Made by a program: the position numbers and the translations under genes. This document shows positions 34,334 through 41,919 of a stretch of DNA of 64,000 bases, piece by piece. Source of the DNA: Leucobacter sp. L43 (GTDB taxonomy: Bacteria; Actinomycetota; Actinomycetes; Actinomycetales; Microbacteriaceae); NCBI RefSeq assembly GCF_016597785.1, contig NZ_JAENJG010000003.1:496001-560000 (forward strand), given 5' to 3'. The stretch's first letter is position 1, and each line of letters opens with the position of its first letter. The notes below the pieces were generated by a model. That model did no database searches. It saw only the letters and a list, made by a program, of their open reading frames with translations, and was not told where the DNA came from.

Positions 34334-35710
34334 TTACTCGGCGCTCTCCCGCGGGTTGCGGATTCCGAGGAATGAGACGATCGCTCCCGCGAAGAACAGC
34401 ACGCCCGTGACGATCGCCGCCGAGTGGAAGCCGCGCAGGTCGAGCTGCCCGCCGACGATCGTCGCGAGGAGTGCGATGACGATGAGTCCGGCAACCCGGG
34501 AGATCGCGTTGTTGACGGCGGATGCGATGCCGCTGCGCTCGGGGCCGATAGCGCCGAGGATCGCGGCCGTGAGCGGTGCGACCATGATGGAGAGCCCCAA
34601 GCCCATGACGACCATCGAGGGCAGCACCTGCCACCAGTAGGAGAAGGGATCCCCGACGAGCAGGAGCAGCAGGGCGCCGGCGCCGAGCAGCAACGGGCCG
34701 ACGGTCATGAAGAGGCGCGGGCCGTACTTGCCGGCGAGGGCTCCGATCTTGGAGCTCAGGAGCACCATGAGGATGGTGATGGGCAGGCTCGCCAGCCCGG
34801 CGAGGGTGGCGGTGAGCGCCGGCCCGTTCGGGTTCTGCAGATACACGCCGATGACGAAGCCGTTGAGCGAGAGCGCCGCGTAGATGAAGAGCGTGGCGAG
34901 ATTGCCGGTCCAGAAGTTGCGCACGCGGAAGAGCGACAGCGGCAGGATCGGTGAGCTCACCCGCGTCTGCCACCACAGGAAGGCGAGAAGGAGTGCTGTG
35001 CCGGCCGAAAGCGGAACCCAGATCACGGGGCTCTCCCAGCCGTGCGCGGGCTCTTCGATGAGGGCCCAGACGGCGAGCCCGAGTCCGATGGCGGCCGCCG
35101 CGCCGCCGAGCCAGTCGATGCGCACCCCGCGCTGACGGTCGTCGGTATCGGGCAGCTTCTTCAGCATCCAGAGGGTCAGGCCGATGGGAACGACGTTGAT
35201 GAGGAATACGAGGCGCCAGGAGAGGTAGTCCGTGAATACGCCACCGAGGAGAGGCCCCACGATCATCGCGCCCGTCGTGACCGCGGTCCAGGCGCCGATC
35301 GCCTGCCCCTGCGCGGCGCCGGAGATGCGGGAGGTGATGAGCGCGAGCGAGCTCGGGAGCAGGAATGCGCCGGCCGCTCCCTGCAGGGCGCGCGCGATGA
35401 TCATCATCTCGGGGGAGACGGCCAGCCCGACGGCGAGCGAAGCGATACCGAAGCCGATGAGCCCGATACGCATGATGAAGACGCGACCGTACGCGTCGGC
35501 GATCGATCCGGCGAGGAGCATCAGCGCGCTCAGCGTCACGAGGTACGCGTCGACCACCCACTGCTGCGTGCTGAGACCTCCCCCGAGCTCTTCGGAGATG
35601 CGGGGGAGCGCCACATTCGTGACCGACATGTCGAGCGAGGTCACGAACGAGGCGAGAATCGCGATCGTCGTGACGAGTCGCTGCGGTGCGCTCAGGCGCG
35701 TATCGGTCAT
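34334..35710 (-). CDS. MFS drug exporter, DHA2 (14-helix) family
   Basis: 458 residues with about 14 helices. LDMSVTNVALPRISEELG in helix 1, the conserved WVVDAYLVTLSALMLLAGS of helices 1-2 and LGGVFTDYLSWRLVFLINVPIG-like text are classic DHA2 features. A proton-driven exporter of drugs or metabolites. The ATG at 35710 is the first with the family N-terminus. It lies downstream of the SRPBCC/Clp_N gene (37-base gap) and could be co-transcribed with it and the HTH gene. Confidence 0.92.
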   Translation of the reverse strand: MTDTRLSAPQRLVTTIAILASFVTSLDMSVTNVALPRISEELGGGLSTQQWVVDAYLVTLSALMLLAGSIADAYGRVFIMRIGLIGFGIASLAVGLAVSPEMMIIARALQGAAGAFLLPSSLALITSRISGAAQGQAIGAWTAVTTGAMIVGPLLGGVFTDYLSWRLVFLINVVPIGLTLWMLKKLPDTDDRQRGVRIDWLGGAAAAIGLGLAVWALIEEPAHGWESPVIWVPLSAGTALLLAFLWWQTRVSSPILPLSLFRVRNFWTGNLATLFIYAALSLNGFVIGVYLQNPNGPALTATLAGLASLPITILMVLLSSKIGALAGKYGPRLFMTVGPLLLGAGALLLLLVGDPFSYWWQVLPSMVVMGLGLSIMVAPLTAAILGAIGPERSGIASAVNNAISRVAGLIVIALLATIVGGQLDLRGFHSAAIVTGVLFFAGAIVSFLGIRNPRESAE

Positions 35711-35747
35711 GTGAGCAGGATACGTCGCCCAGGGGTGTGCCGGTGGC

Positions 35748-36758
35748 TCAGCGGAAGACGCGGCTGATGCCGCTGACGAGCTGCGACAGCTGCACCCAGA
35801 TGATGACGCGGTATGCCGGGCGCAGCACGAACCCGAGCACGCGGTGTCGTCGCGGCCGATCGCCCGCGCGATCCCACGAGAACGCGATCCTGATTCGTGT
35901 TCCGTCAGCCTCCGGTTCGAGGGTGATGTCGATGGTTCTGGAGTTCGCGCGCGGAGCGTCGGGGAACGCCAGGTTCCAGACGACGCGCCGCTCGGGTTCG
36001 CGCGCGAGCAGCCCGATGCGCACTCGTCGGAACGCGGGGGCGACCTTGAGCTCCGTCCCATCGGGGCGGGTGGTGGTCGCGCGAGCGCGCCAGCTTCCGC
36101 CCAGCTGATCCGTCGTGCCCTCGGGGCTCGCGGCGACGCTTGCGATCGACGGCTCCCACTCGGGTATGCGGGCAGGATCGGCGAGCAGCGACCACACCTC
36201 GGCGGTCGGGGCGGGGATGAAGCCCTCGGTGGTGCCGGCCAGGGGGCTCGATGAGCGCGGACGGTTCTCGGCGTGCTCGTCGATCGATGCCGCGCTGCCG
36301 GAAGAAACGAGGTCGTGCTCGATCGCCGCCCGGCTCGCACCGACCTCCTGGACCACCGCCTCGATGAGGCCGCTGGGTTCCGCGAGCAGCTCGGTGAGCA
36401 CCGCGACCGCGTCCCCAGCATTGCCGCGGGCATTCGCAGCCGTGAAGATGCGCCCCGCGCGGTCGCTCCACGTGTATCCGTCGGTCTCGTGGAAGACGAT
36501 GCGGCCGGAGTCTGGCTCACCGACGCTCACGCCGAGGCCGGCGAGCTGCGCGGAGTGCTGCGCGGCGACGCCGGCACGAGCGGCTTCGAGGGTGAGGCCG
36601 TGACGGCGCAGGACCCGGCCCGCCCGATCTCGGTCGATGGTGAGCGCGAGGAGCAGATGCTCGATGTCGGCGGTGCGCAGTCCGACGCGGGAGGCCTCCT
36701 CCATCGCGGCGAGCGAGAGACGGTGAGAGGTGTCGGCTGACCGAGTGAACTTGCTCAT
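35748..36758 (-). CDS. Clp_N-SRPBCC fusion protein
   Basis: 336 residues. Residues 1-150 read like a Clp N-domain pair (FTRSADTSHRLSLAAMEEASRVGLRTADIEHLLLALTIDRDRAGRVLRRHG), the adaptor and substrate-binding module of ClpA/ClpC. Residues about 165-310 have the SRPBCC lipid- or ligand-binding signature (IPAPTAEVWSLLADPARIPEWEPSIASV, then RTIDITLEPEADGTRIRIAFSW). No ATPase is attached. The ATG overlaps the stop of the HTH gene. It may sense a ligand and feed a Clp protease, or serve as the HTH partner; both are inference. Confidence 0.85.
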   Translation of the reverse strand: MSKFTRSADTSHRLSLAAMEEASRVGLRTADIEHLLLALTIDRDRAGRVLRRHGLTLEAARAGVAAQHSAQLAGLGVSVGEPDSGRIVFHETDGYTWSDRAGRIFTAANARGNAGDAVAVLTELLAEPSGLIEAVVQEVGASRAAIEHDLVSSGSAASIDEHAENRPRSSSPLAGTTEGFIPAPTAEVWSLLADPARIPEWEPSIASVAASPEGTTDQLGGSWRARATTTRPDGTELKVAPAFRRVRIGLLAREPERRVVWNLAFPDAPRANSRTIDITLEPEADGTRIRIAFSWDRAGDRPRRHRVLGFVLRPAYRVIIWVQLSQLVSGISRVFR

Positions 36759-37000
36759 GCGTGCCTCCGGGGGATGACGATCGCGGGATCGATGCGCTTG
36801 GCGTATTTCTTGTGCACGGCCTGACGGGTCACTCCGAGCGCGTCGGCGATCTGCTGCCAGCTCATGCCGGCGAGCAGCCCTGCCTCCACCTGCCGGAGTT
36901 CGAGCGTGTCGGCGAGGGCGCGGAGCGAGGTGACCGCGCGCAGTCCCGCGCGCGGATCGCTGAGGTCGGCGGCGCGCGCCGCGATCTGCGAGGATTCCAT
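36755..37000 (-). CDS. Small HTH DNA-binding protein
   Basis: 81 residues. The helix-turn-helix MSWQQIADALGVTRQAVHKKY is at 45-65, typical of small AsnC-like or sigma-like HTH proteins in actinobacteria. Directly upstream of, and overlapping, the Clp_N-SRPBCC gene (ATGA). The pair probably works as a ligand-responsive switch for this short operon and the MFS gene. Confidence 0.88.
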   Translation of the reverse strand: MESSQIAARAADLSDPRAGLRAVTSLRALADTLELRQVEAGLLAGMSWQQIADALGVTRQAVHKKYAKRIDPAIVIPRRHA

Positions 37001-37061
37001 GGCGTCAACTTACGTTGCTTGCGCAACTCGTGTCAACCCCGGTTGCTTGCCGGTCTCAGGT

Positions 37062-37928
37062 TCAACGGTCGAAGAACCCGCGCACGTCAAACCCCGAGAT
37101 CGCCTCGCCCAGTGATCCGAGCCCGCCCTGCGCAGCGTCGAGTGCGGATCCTGCCGTATCGCCCGCGCCGGCTACGGCATCCTCCACCCCGGGCACCGCA
37201 TCGCCGAGTCCCGAAAGCGCATCGCCCGCCGCGAAGTCACCCATCATCGCCTCGGGGTCGAGCCCTCCGGCCAGGGCGTCGAAGTCGATACCAGCACCGG
37301 CGGCCTCAGCGAGGAGCGAACCGCCGATCGACGTCGCGATCGCGCCGCCCGCCACGAGTCCGAGCAGGCCGGCAGCGCCGGCGCCGGCCGCGAGCGCCCC
37401 GCGACCACCGCCGCCGCGTGCGGCGCCCGACGCACCCGAGAGCAAGCGGCGCAGTGATCCCGGGTTGCGTGCTTCGCTCCTCGTCGCGGCACGAGCGAGA
37501 TCGGCGGGCGCCGTCGAGACGGGGCGCTCGCCTGGCGCGAGGCTGCGGTTGAGGTCCTCCTGCAGCAGTGCTCGCTGCGACGGAGTGAGCTTGGCGAAGG
37601 CCTCCGCGTGCACCTGCTCGAGCTGCCCGGGCTCAGCCGTCTCCAGCAGATAGTTGTATCGAGCGATTGCCGCGCGGTCTTGCGGGCTCACCGCAGGCGG
37701 TGCAGTGCGGGGCCGGTGCGGATCCGGTCGAACGTCTGCCCCAGGAGCCGAGGGTCGGCTCTGCTGTTGGCGCGGTTCTCCCGTCACCGCGTCGGCAGCC
37801 CGGTGCACCATCGCGCGCCAATCGGTCGCACCGCGGGACGAACCGCCCTGCTGCGCACCGCGTTCGCCCGCGCCGCGCGAGTCGATCGCCTTCTTCGCCA
37901 GGTTGAACATCTTCTTCATATTGCTCAT
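37062..37928 (-). CDS. Hypothetical protein, Ala/Gly-rich with glycine-zipper segment
   Basis: 288 residues. A basic N-terminus (MKKMFNLAKKAIDS), a polar, Pro-rich stretch, a conserved-looking helical part (RAAIARYNYLLETAEPGQLEQVHAEAFAKLTPSQRALLQEDLNRSL, about 85-130), then a glycine/alanine-rich hydrophobic segment (about 165-210) and an acidic C-terminus. I recognise a type that genome annotations label variously as cation-transporting ATPase, which the sequence does not support: it has no P-type ATPase motif. AAAGGA lies before the ATG. Function unknown. Confidence 0.7.
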   Translation of the reverse strand: MSNMKKMFNLAKKAIDSRGAGERGAQQGGSSRGATDWRAMVHRAADAVTGEPRQQQSRPSAPGADVRPDPHRPRTAPPAVSPQDRAAIARYNYLLETAEPGQLEQVHAEAFAKLTPSQRALLQEDLNRSLAPGERPVSTAPADLARAATRSEARNPGSLRRLLSGASGAARGGGGRGALAAGAGAAGLLGLVAGGAIATSIGGSLLAEAAGAGIDFDALAGGLDPEAMMGDFAAGDALSGLGDAVPGVEDAVAGAGDTAGSALDAAQGGLGSLGEAISGFDVRGFFDR

Positions 37929-38378
37929 GAGTGGTCCTTTGCCGTGCAGATCGAATGGAGGGGAGGATCGGGGGAGGCAGGCTTCGCGCTCGCCGCAGCA
38001 TGCGACGGGGTCACCGGATCACGCCGACGCGTCGAGGCGCGCACCGATGGCCGGCCATGGCCGGCGGGGGTGCGGCGAAGATGGGCGCGGCGTGGTGTGC
38101 GGCGTTGCCGAAGGCGGCGGATTGCATCAGAGCGCTCCAAGGGGTGACGTGGGACATCGTCAAGGTCTCCTCCACTGCAAGCAGCTGGCGGTCCGGGATG
38201 ACACTGATCATCCGTATTGACGAACCCACCACGCGGGAGTACTCCCCTTGGTGCTCACCAACATAGCCGCTGCAGGCCCAGCCCGGCTGGGAAGTGCGCC
38301 GATCGGGCTCCCGTATGCTCGATGCAGCGCATGGAAAGCCCCGCACCTGCGTGGGCGGAATGATGGAGGCCCAGCCAC
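37929..38378. other. 450-base gap with one candidate small gene
   Basis: Between the hypothetical gene and DUF3817. It is GC-rich with no clear terminator. The only coding candidate I can support is the 48-codon frame at 38011-38157 on the minus strand. The longer overlapping frames here are random-looking. Confidence 0.4.
38011..38157 (-). CDS. Candidate 48-residue small protein
   Basis: ATG 38157 follows GGAGGAG by about 10 bases. The product is MSHVTPWSALMQSAAFGNAAHHAAPIFA-like at its start (Ala-, Pro- and His-rich, basic end) and resembles nothing I know. A good ribosome site in an otherwise empty gap is the only evidence. Confidence 0.28.
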   Translation of the reverse strand: MSHVTPWSALMQSAAFGNAAHHAAPIFAAPPPAMAGHRCAPRRVGVIR

Positions 38379-38861
38379 ATGAGTAGTCACACGCGCGCAC
38401 TGCGCGCCAGTCCTCGAGGGCTCTTCCGGGCATTCGCGATCGCTGAAGCCTTCACGTGGGCGGGGCTGATCGCGGCACTCATTCTGCGTGCAACGGACAC
38501 CGCCGATATCGTCTCCGTTGCGGGCGGCCTCCACGGTTTCGTGTTCCTGTGCTACGGCGTGACGACGGTCTTCGTGTGGGTGAATCAACGATGGCGTTTC
38601 GCCCTGGGTGCGACGGGACTGCTGCTCGCGATCGTGCCGTTCGCGACCGTACCGTTCGAAATGATGATCGATCGGAAGGGCCTGCTGAACGGCACCTGGC
38701 GGCTCGCGCCCGGCGGCGAGAATCCGCGAAGTTTTCCTGAGCATGTGCAGGCTTGGATCCTGCGCCATGTGATGCTCTCGATCGTCGTGCTGGTCGCGCT
38801 CGTCGCGGTGCTGTTCATCACCCTGCTCTGGCTCGGCCCGCCGATTCCGAAGGGCGAGTGA
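38379..38861 (+). CDS. DUF3817 family membrane protein
   Basis: 160 residues with four helices. FRAFAIAEAFTWAGLIAALILR at the N-terminus and GGLHGFVFLCYGVTTVFVWVNQRW are typical DUF3817 segments, and PFATVPFEMM marks the end of the third helix. GGAGG precedes the ATG by 8-9 bases. The family is widespread in actinobacteria and has no known function. It ends before the bidirectional hairpin at 38916. Confidence 0.9.
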   Translation: MSSHTRALRASPRGLFRAFAIAEAFTWAGLIAALILRATDTADIVSVAGGLHGFVFLCYGVTTVFVWVNQRWRFALGATGLLLAIVPFATVPFEMMIDRKGLLNGTWRLAPGGENPRSFPEHVQAWILRHVMLSIVVLVALVAVLFITLLWLGPPIPKGE

Positions 38862-38915
38862 CGTCAGCTCCGGCCAGTGCGGACGTCGTCCCGACGCGGA
38901 ATCGGTCCCAACGAA

Positions 38916-38943
38916 AAGACCCCCTCACGCAGGAGGGGGTCTT
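38916..38943. terminator. Terminator of tRNA-Ser(CGA) right copy / DUF3817
   Basis: AAGACCCCCT (38916-38925) pairs with AGGGGGTCTT (38934-38943). Read leftward the stem is followed by TTTT, a good terminator for the tRNA; read rightward it may end the DUF3817 transcript. Confidence 0.8.
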
Positions 38944-38945
38944 AC

Positions 38946-39036
38946 TGGCGGTGACGGTGGGATTTGAACCCACGGTAGGGGGTTACCCTACACAACTTTT
39001 CGAGAGTTGCACCTTCGGCCGCTCGGACACGTCACC
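38946..39036 (-). tRNA. tRNA-Ser (anticodon CGA), right copy
   Basis: 91 bases, base-for-base identical to 1161-1251 but inverted, including the encoded CCA. TAATCT (minus strand) lies seven bases upstream as a -10. The flanking sequences differ completely from those of the left copy. Confidence 0.97.
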
Positions 39037-39046
39037 GCTAACGAGA

Positions 39047-41587
39047 TTAGCGCATGGAATCGATGAGACGCGAATCGAGGCGCTGCCTCCGCAAGTCTGG
39101 CCGTTCTCGCTCCTCGCCGGGCACCTGCGCCTGGCGCACGAGTGCGGCGAGTTCGCCCCGGTCCCCGGCACTGAGCTTCGCCCGGGCGTGGGCGATGTGC
39201 GACTCCACGGTCCGCACGCTGCACCGCAGCCGTGACGCGATCGCCTTGTTGCTGAGACCCTCTGCGACGAGGCGTGCCGTCGCCGACTCGCGAGGTGTGA
39301 GTCGCACGTGCTCGCTCGCCGGGAGCAGGTCGACCCGGAACCAGGGATCGACGCGTCGGGCCGCCGCCTCGAGTTCCGCGAGCTTCGTGTCGCATCGGTT
39401 GACGCTTCCGGTCGCCCGCCGACGCATGAAGATGCGCTTGGCGGCGCGAAGCGCGAAGGCGGCCGGGGCCCAGAAGCCGGCTTCCGTCAGCGCATCCGCG
39501 CACTGCAGCAACGCCACGGGGTGCTGCTCGTTCGCCGCCTGGACGTGGGCACGGGCCAGTTTTGCGATGTCGAGGGCACGTGATGTGTCGAGCGGCGATT
39601 CGTGCAGATGGTCGTAGCGGCGAACGCGGGAGCCGATGCGATCCAGGCGCCCGCTGAAATAGGCGAGCACCTGCGTGGGGAAGTCATCCACGATGTCCTC
39701 GCCGTTCCCGTCGAGATCGACGTGACCGGTCGCCGTGCGGAGGATGGCGCTCCCGGTATCGCGGATCAGTGCTGAGAGGCGCACCGGGAGGAATCGCGGA
39801 AGTCGAGCCTCGAAGAGTTCCCATTCGCGCAGCGCTCGAGCCATATCGCCCGACGCGATCGCCTGCCCGACAGCGCCGAGGTGGCCGAGCCAGACCCGGT
39901 GCCGCGTCGACGCCGGCAGCGATTCCGTCAACGCGTAGAGCGCGACATCGCTCCCGTCGGTGTCGCCGAGGTAGAGCGCGAGCATCGCCTCGGTGACGAT
40001 CGCGGCGGAGAGCAAATCGCGCAGCTCTGGCTGGCTCGATACGGCGATGTCGGTGACTCGGGCGATGCGCTCAGTGCATGATGCAGGATCGCTCGGGCGC
40101 CTGCCGCGCTTGATGTTCTCCAGATCGATGAGCTGACCGGCGAGGAGTGCCACTTCTCGCGCCGGATGCGTCGTCGCGATGCGGTGCAGCGCTTCGGTGT
40201 CGGACCCGACGGGGCCGGTCTCGTTCCATCGCGCGAAGACGAATCGCGCGTCGCGTTCTGACGCGCCGGTGTCGGCGCCGGGGAACGCCCCGGTTCGCGC
40301 CTGCTGCGGAATGGGCGATTCCGCCGTGATCTGGCTCGTGAGGGCGATGGCGGCGATGCGCTGCGATGCGGTGCCGGAAGCGTGTTCGGGAACCGCATTG
40401 AGGCTTCGCAGGCCGGCCAGAGCGCCGTGCATGACCGTGGCGGCTCTCGCGCGGTCGAGCGGGTCGAGCGTGGCGCCGAAGCCCGCGCCGCGCACGAGCA
40501 GGTCCCGGCACTCGGTTCCTGCGCCGAAGCTCAGGGCGTCGAGCGCGACTCGGCGGAACAGGTCTGCTCGCGCCGGGTCGAGCTGCTGATGGATCTCGCC
40601 TCCGTCGGTGATCGTTGTGCAGAAATGCGCTTCGCGATCGGAGAGCGGGACGCCGAGGGACTCCTGCAGCAACAGGGTGCGAGCCGCGCGCTGCTCGGCG
40701 GAGGCCACGATGTCGGCTTTCGTGCGCACTCGCATGCCCGCCGCGAAAAGCTCGGGGACGCCGTACGTCGTCGGGTCGGTCGGGGTCTGAATCAGAACGC
40801 CGTGCGCCACGAGGGATGCGACGGCAGCGCTGCCGACGAGGTCTTCATGACCGAAGAGGGTGCGCGGCTCGAGCTGCGCGAGCGTGGTCGCTGCAGCGAT
40901 TTCCGCGTCGGTGAGTGATCTCTGGGCCAGTGCGTGGGCGAACTCGAGCGTCGGGATACCCGATTCGCTGATCTGGGTCGGTGCCAGCCGAGGCCAGGGT
41001 GTGGCGATCACCGCGCCCTGCGCAGCGAGTCGGATCACCTCGATGAGCCACGCCGGGCGACCCCAGGACATGCTGTGCAGTGCGGCGAGCACGCTGGAGT
41101 CGAGCGGGGTCGTCGCCACCTCGACCGCGATCTGCAGCGTTTCAGGCAGCGTGAGCGGGTTCAGGTGCACGTAGCGGGTGACGGGCGCGTCATCGTGCTC
41201 GGGGGTCAGCAGCTTCGCCCATTCAGCCGCACGGTGCTCGTCGTCAGTCGAGAGGTCGGCGGCCACCGCGCAGAGCACGGAGGCGCCGTTTCGGATCCGG
41301 TCGATGAGCGAAAGGATGAGCTCTGGCGCGGCGTGCTCTGCATCATCGACGAGCACGACGTGACCCGGGGGCTCGTGCTCGATGCTATCGCGTGCTTGCG
41401 GCTCGCGTGCGCTGCACCTGAGTACCGGTCGTCCTGCGGTCTGCAGCGCGCTCGCAACGGCGCGCATGATGTGCGAACGTCCGCTCCCGTGCCCGCCGGC
41501 CAGCACGATGGTGCCCGGGGCGCCGAGCTCGTCGACGAGGTGCGCGACCATGACGCTTCGCACCTTGCCTCGTTGCACGTGACGCAT
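39047..41587 (-). CDS. LAL-type LuxR-family regulator with atypical P-loop
   Basis: 846 residues. The N-terminal ATPase-like domain has GGHGSGRS in place of the usual GxxxxGK(S/T), so the P-loop Lys is Arg; VVLVDDAEHA is the Walker B-like strand. A long helical middle and a C-terminal LuxR HTH (LTPRESATARLVAEGLSNKAIASRLRCSVRTVESHI) follow. ATG 41587 is best spaced from GGGGGA; GTG 41590 is also possible. Divergent from the surface-protein gene at 41920 across a promoter region with repeats, so it most likely regulates that gene. Confidence 0.88.
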   Translation of the reverse strand: MRHVQRGKVRSVMVAHLVDELGAPGTIVLAGGHGSGRSHIMRAVASALQTAGRPVLRCSAREPQARDSIEHEPPGHVVLVDDAEHAAPELILSLIDRIRNGASVLCAVAADLSTDDEHRAAEWAKLLTPEHDDAPVTRYVHLNPLTLPETLQIAVEVATTPLDSSVLAALHSMSWGRPAWLIEVIRLAAQGAVIATPWPRLAPTQISESGIPTLEFAHALAQRSLTDAEIAAATTLAQLEPRTLFGHEDLVGSAAVASLVAHGVLIQTPTDPTTYGVPELFAAGMRVRTKADIVASAEQRAARTLLLQESLGVPLSDREAHFCTTITDGGEIHQQLDPARADLFRRVALDALSFGAGTECRDLLVRGAGFGATLDPLDRARAATVMHGALAGLRSLNAVPEHASGTASQRIAAIALTSQITAESPIPQQARTGAFPGADTGASERDARFVFARWNETGPVGSDTEALHRIATTHPAREVALLAGQLIDLENIKRGRRPSDPASCTERIARVTDIAVSSQPELRDLLSAAIVTEAMLALYLGDTDGSDVALYALTESLPASTRHRVWLGHLGAVGQAIASGDMARALREWELFEARLPRFLPVRLSALIRDTGSAILRTATGHVDLDGNGEDIVDDFPTQVLAYFSGRLDRIGSRVRRYDHLHESPLDTSRALDIAKLARAHVQAANEQHPVALLQCADALTEAGFWAPAAFALRAAKRIFMRRRATGSVNRCDTKLAELEAAARRVDPWFRVDLLPASEHVRLTPRESATARLVAEGLSNKAIASRLRCSVRTVESHIAHARAKLSAGDRGELAALVRQAQVPGEERERPDLRRQRLDSRLIDSMR

Positions 41588-41919
41588 CACACCGTCCCCC
41601 TGAAAGACGAGCCACCCCCGTGTGTACCGAGTATTCGCTCAGCACAAACATCTTCTGGGAACACCATAGCTTGTGAATAGTCCTGTGGTGAGAGATTAAC
41701 ACCACGCGAACCCGGAGTGCATCTCAGTAGTGGCCGCCTGCACCTCAGTATCAGAGGAAGAGGCTCTCAGGGAAGTCCACTTCCCGTTACAGCGCTACGC
41801 GAAGTCGTAGCTTCAGGGAATACACATAAATAGCCTCGGCGGAGGGGGCTGGACTCTGTTCGCCCCCCGGATCTCGCAGTGACGCGGAACATACGTCAGA
41901 ACGGAAGAGGGGGCCTCCC
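41588..41919. promoter_or_regulatory. Divergent promoter region with repeats
   Basis: 332 bases without a gene. TGCATCTCAGTA (41718-41729) and TGCACCTCAGTA (41739-41750) are direct repeats 21 bases apart (two helical turns). GGGAAGT-CC-ACTTCCC (41770-41785) is a perfect inverted repeat, and GCTACG-CGAAGT-CGTAGC (41794-41811) a second. A TAAATA-like -10 (around 41830) points to the surface-protein gene. Confidence 0.55.

Noticed and set aside
33468..35561. 697-codon open frame on the minus strand across the SulP and MFS genes
   Set aside because: Arg-rich, without family features, and overlaps two confident genes on either strand.
37062..37928. Cation-transporting ATPase label for the hypothetical gene
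   Set aside because: No DKTGT, TGES or other P-type ATPase motif is present; only a glycine-rich hydrophobic stretch.
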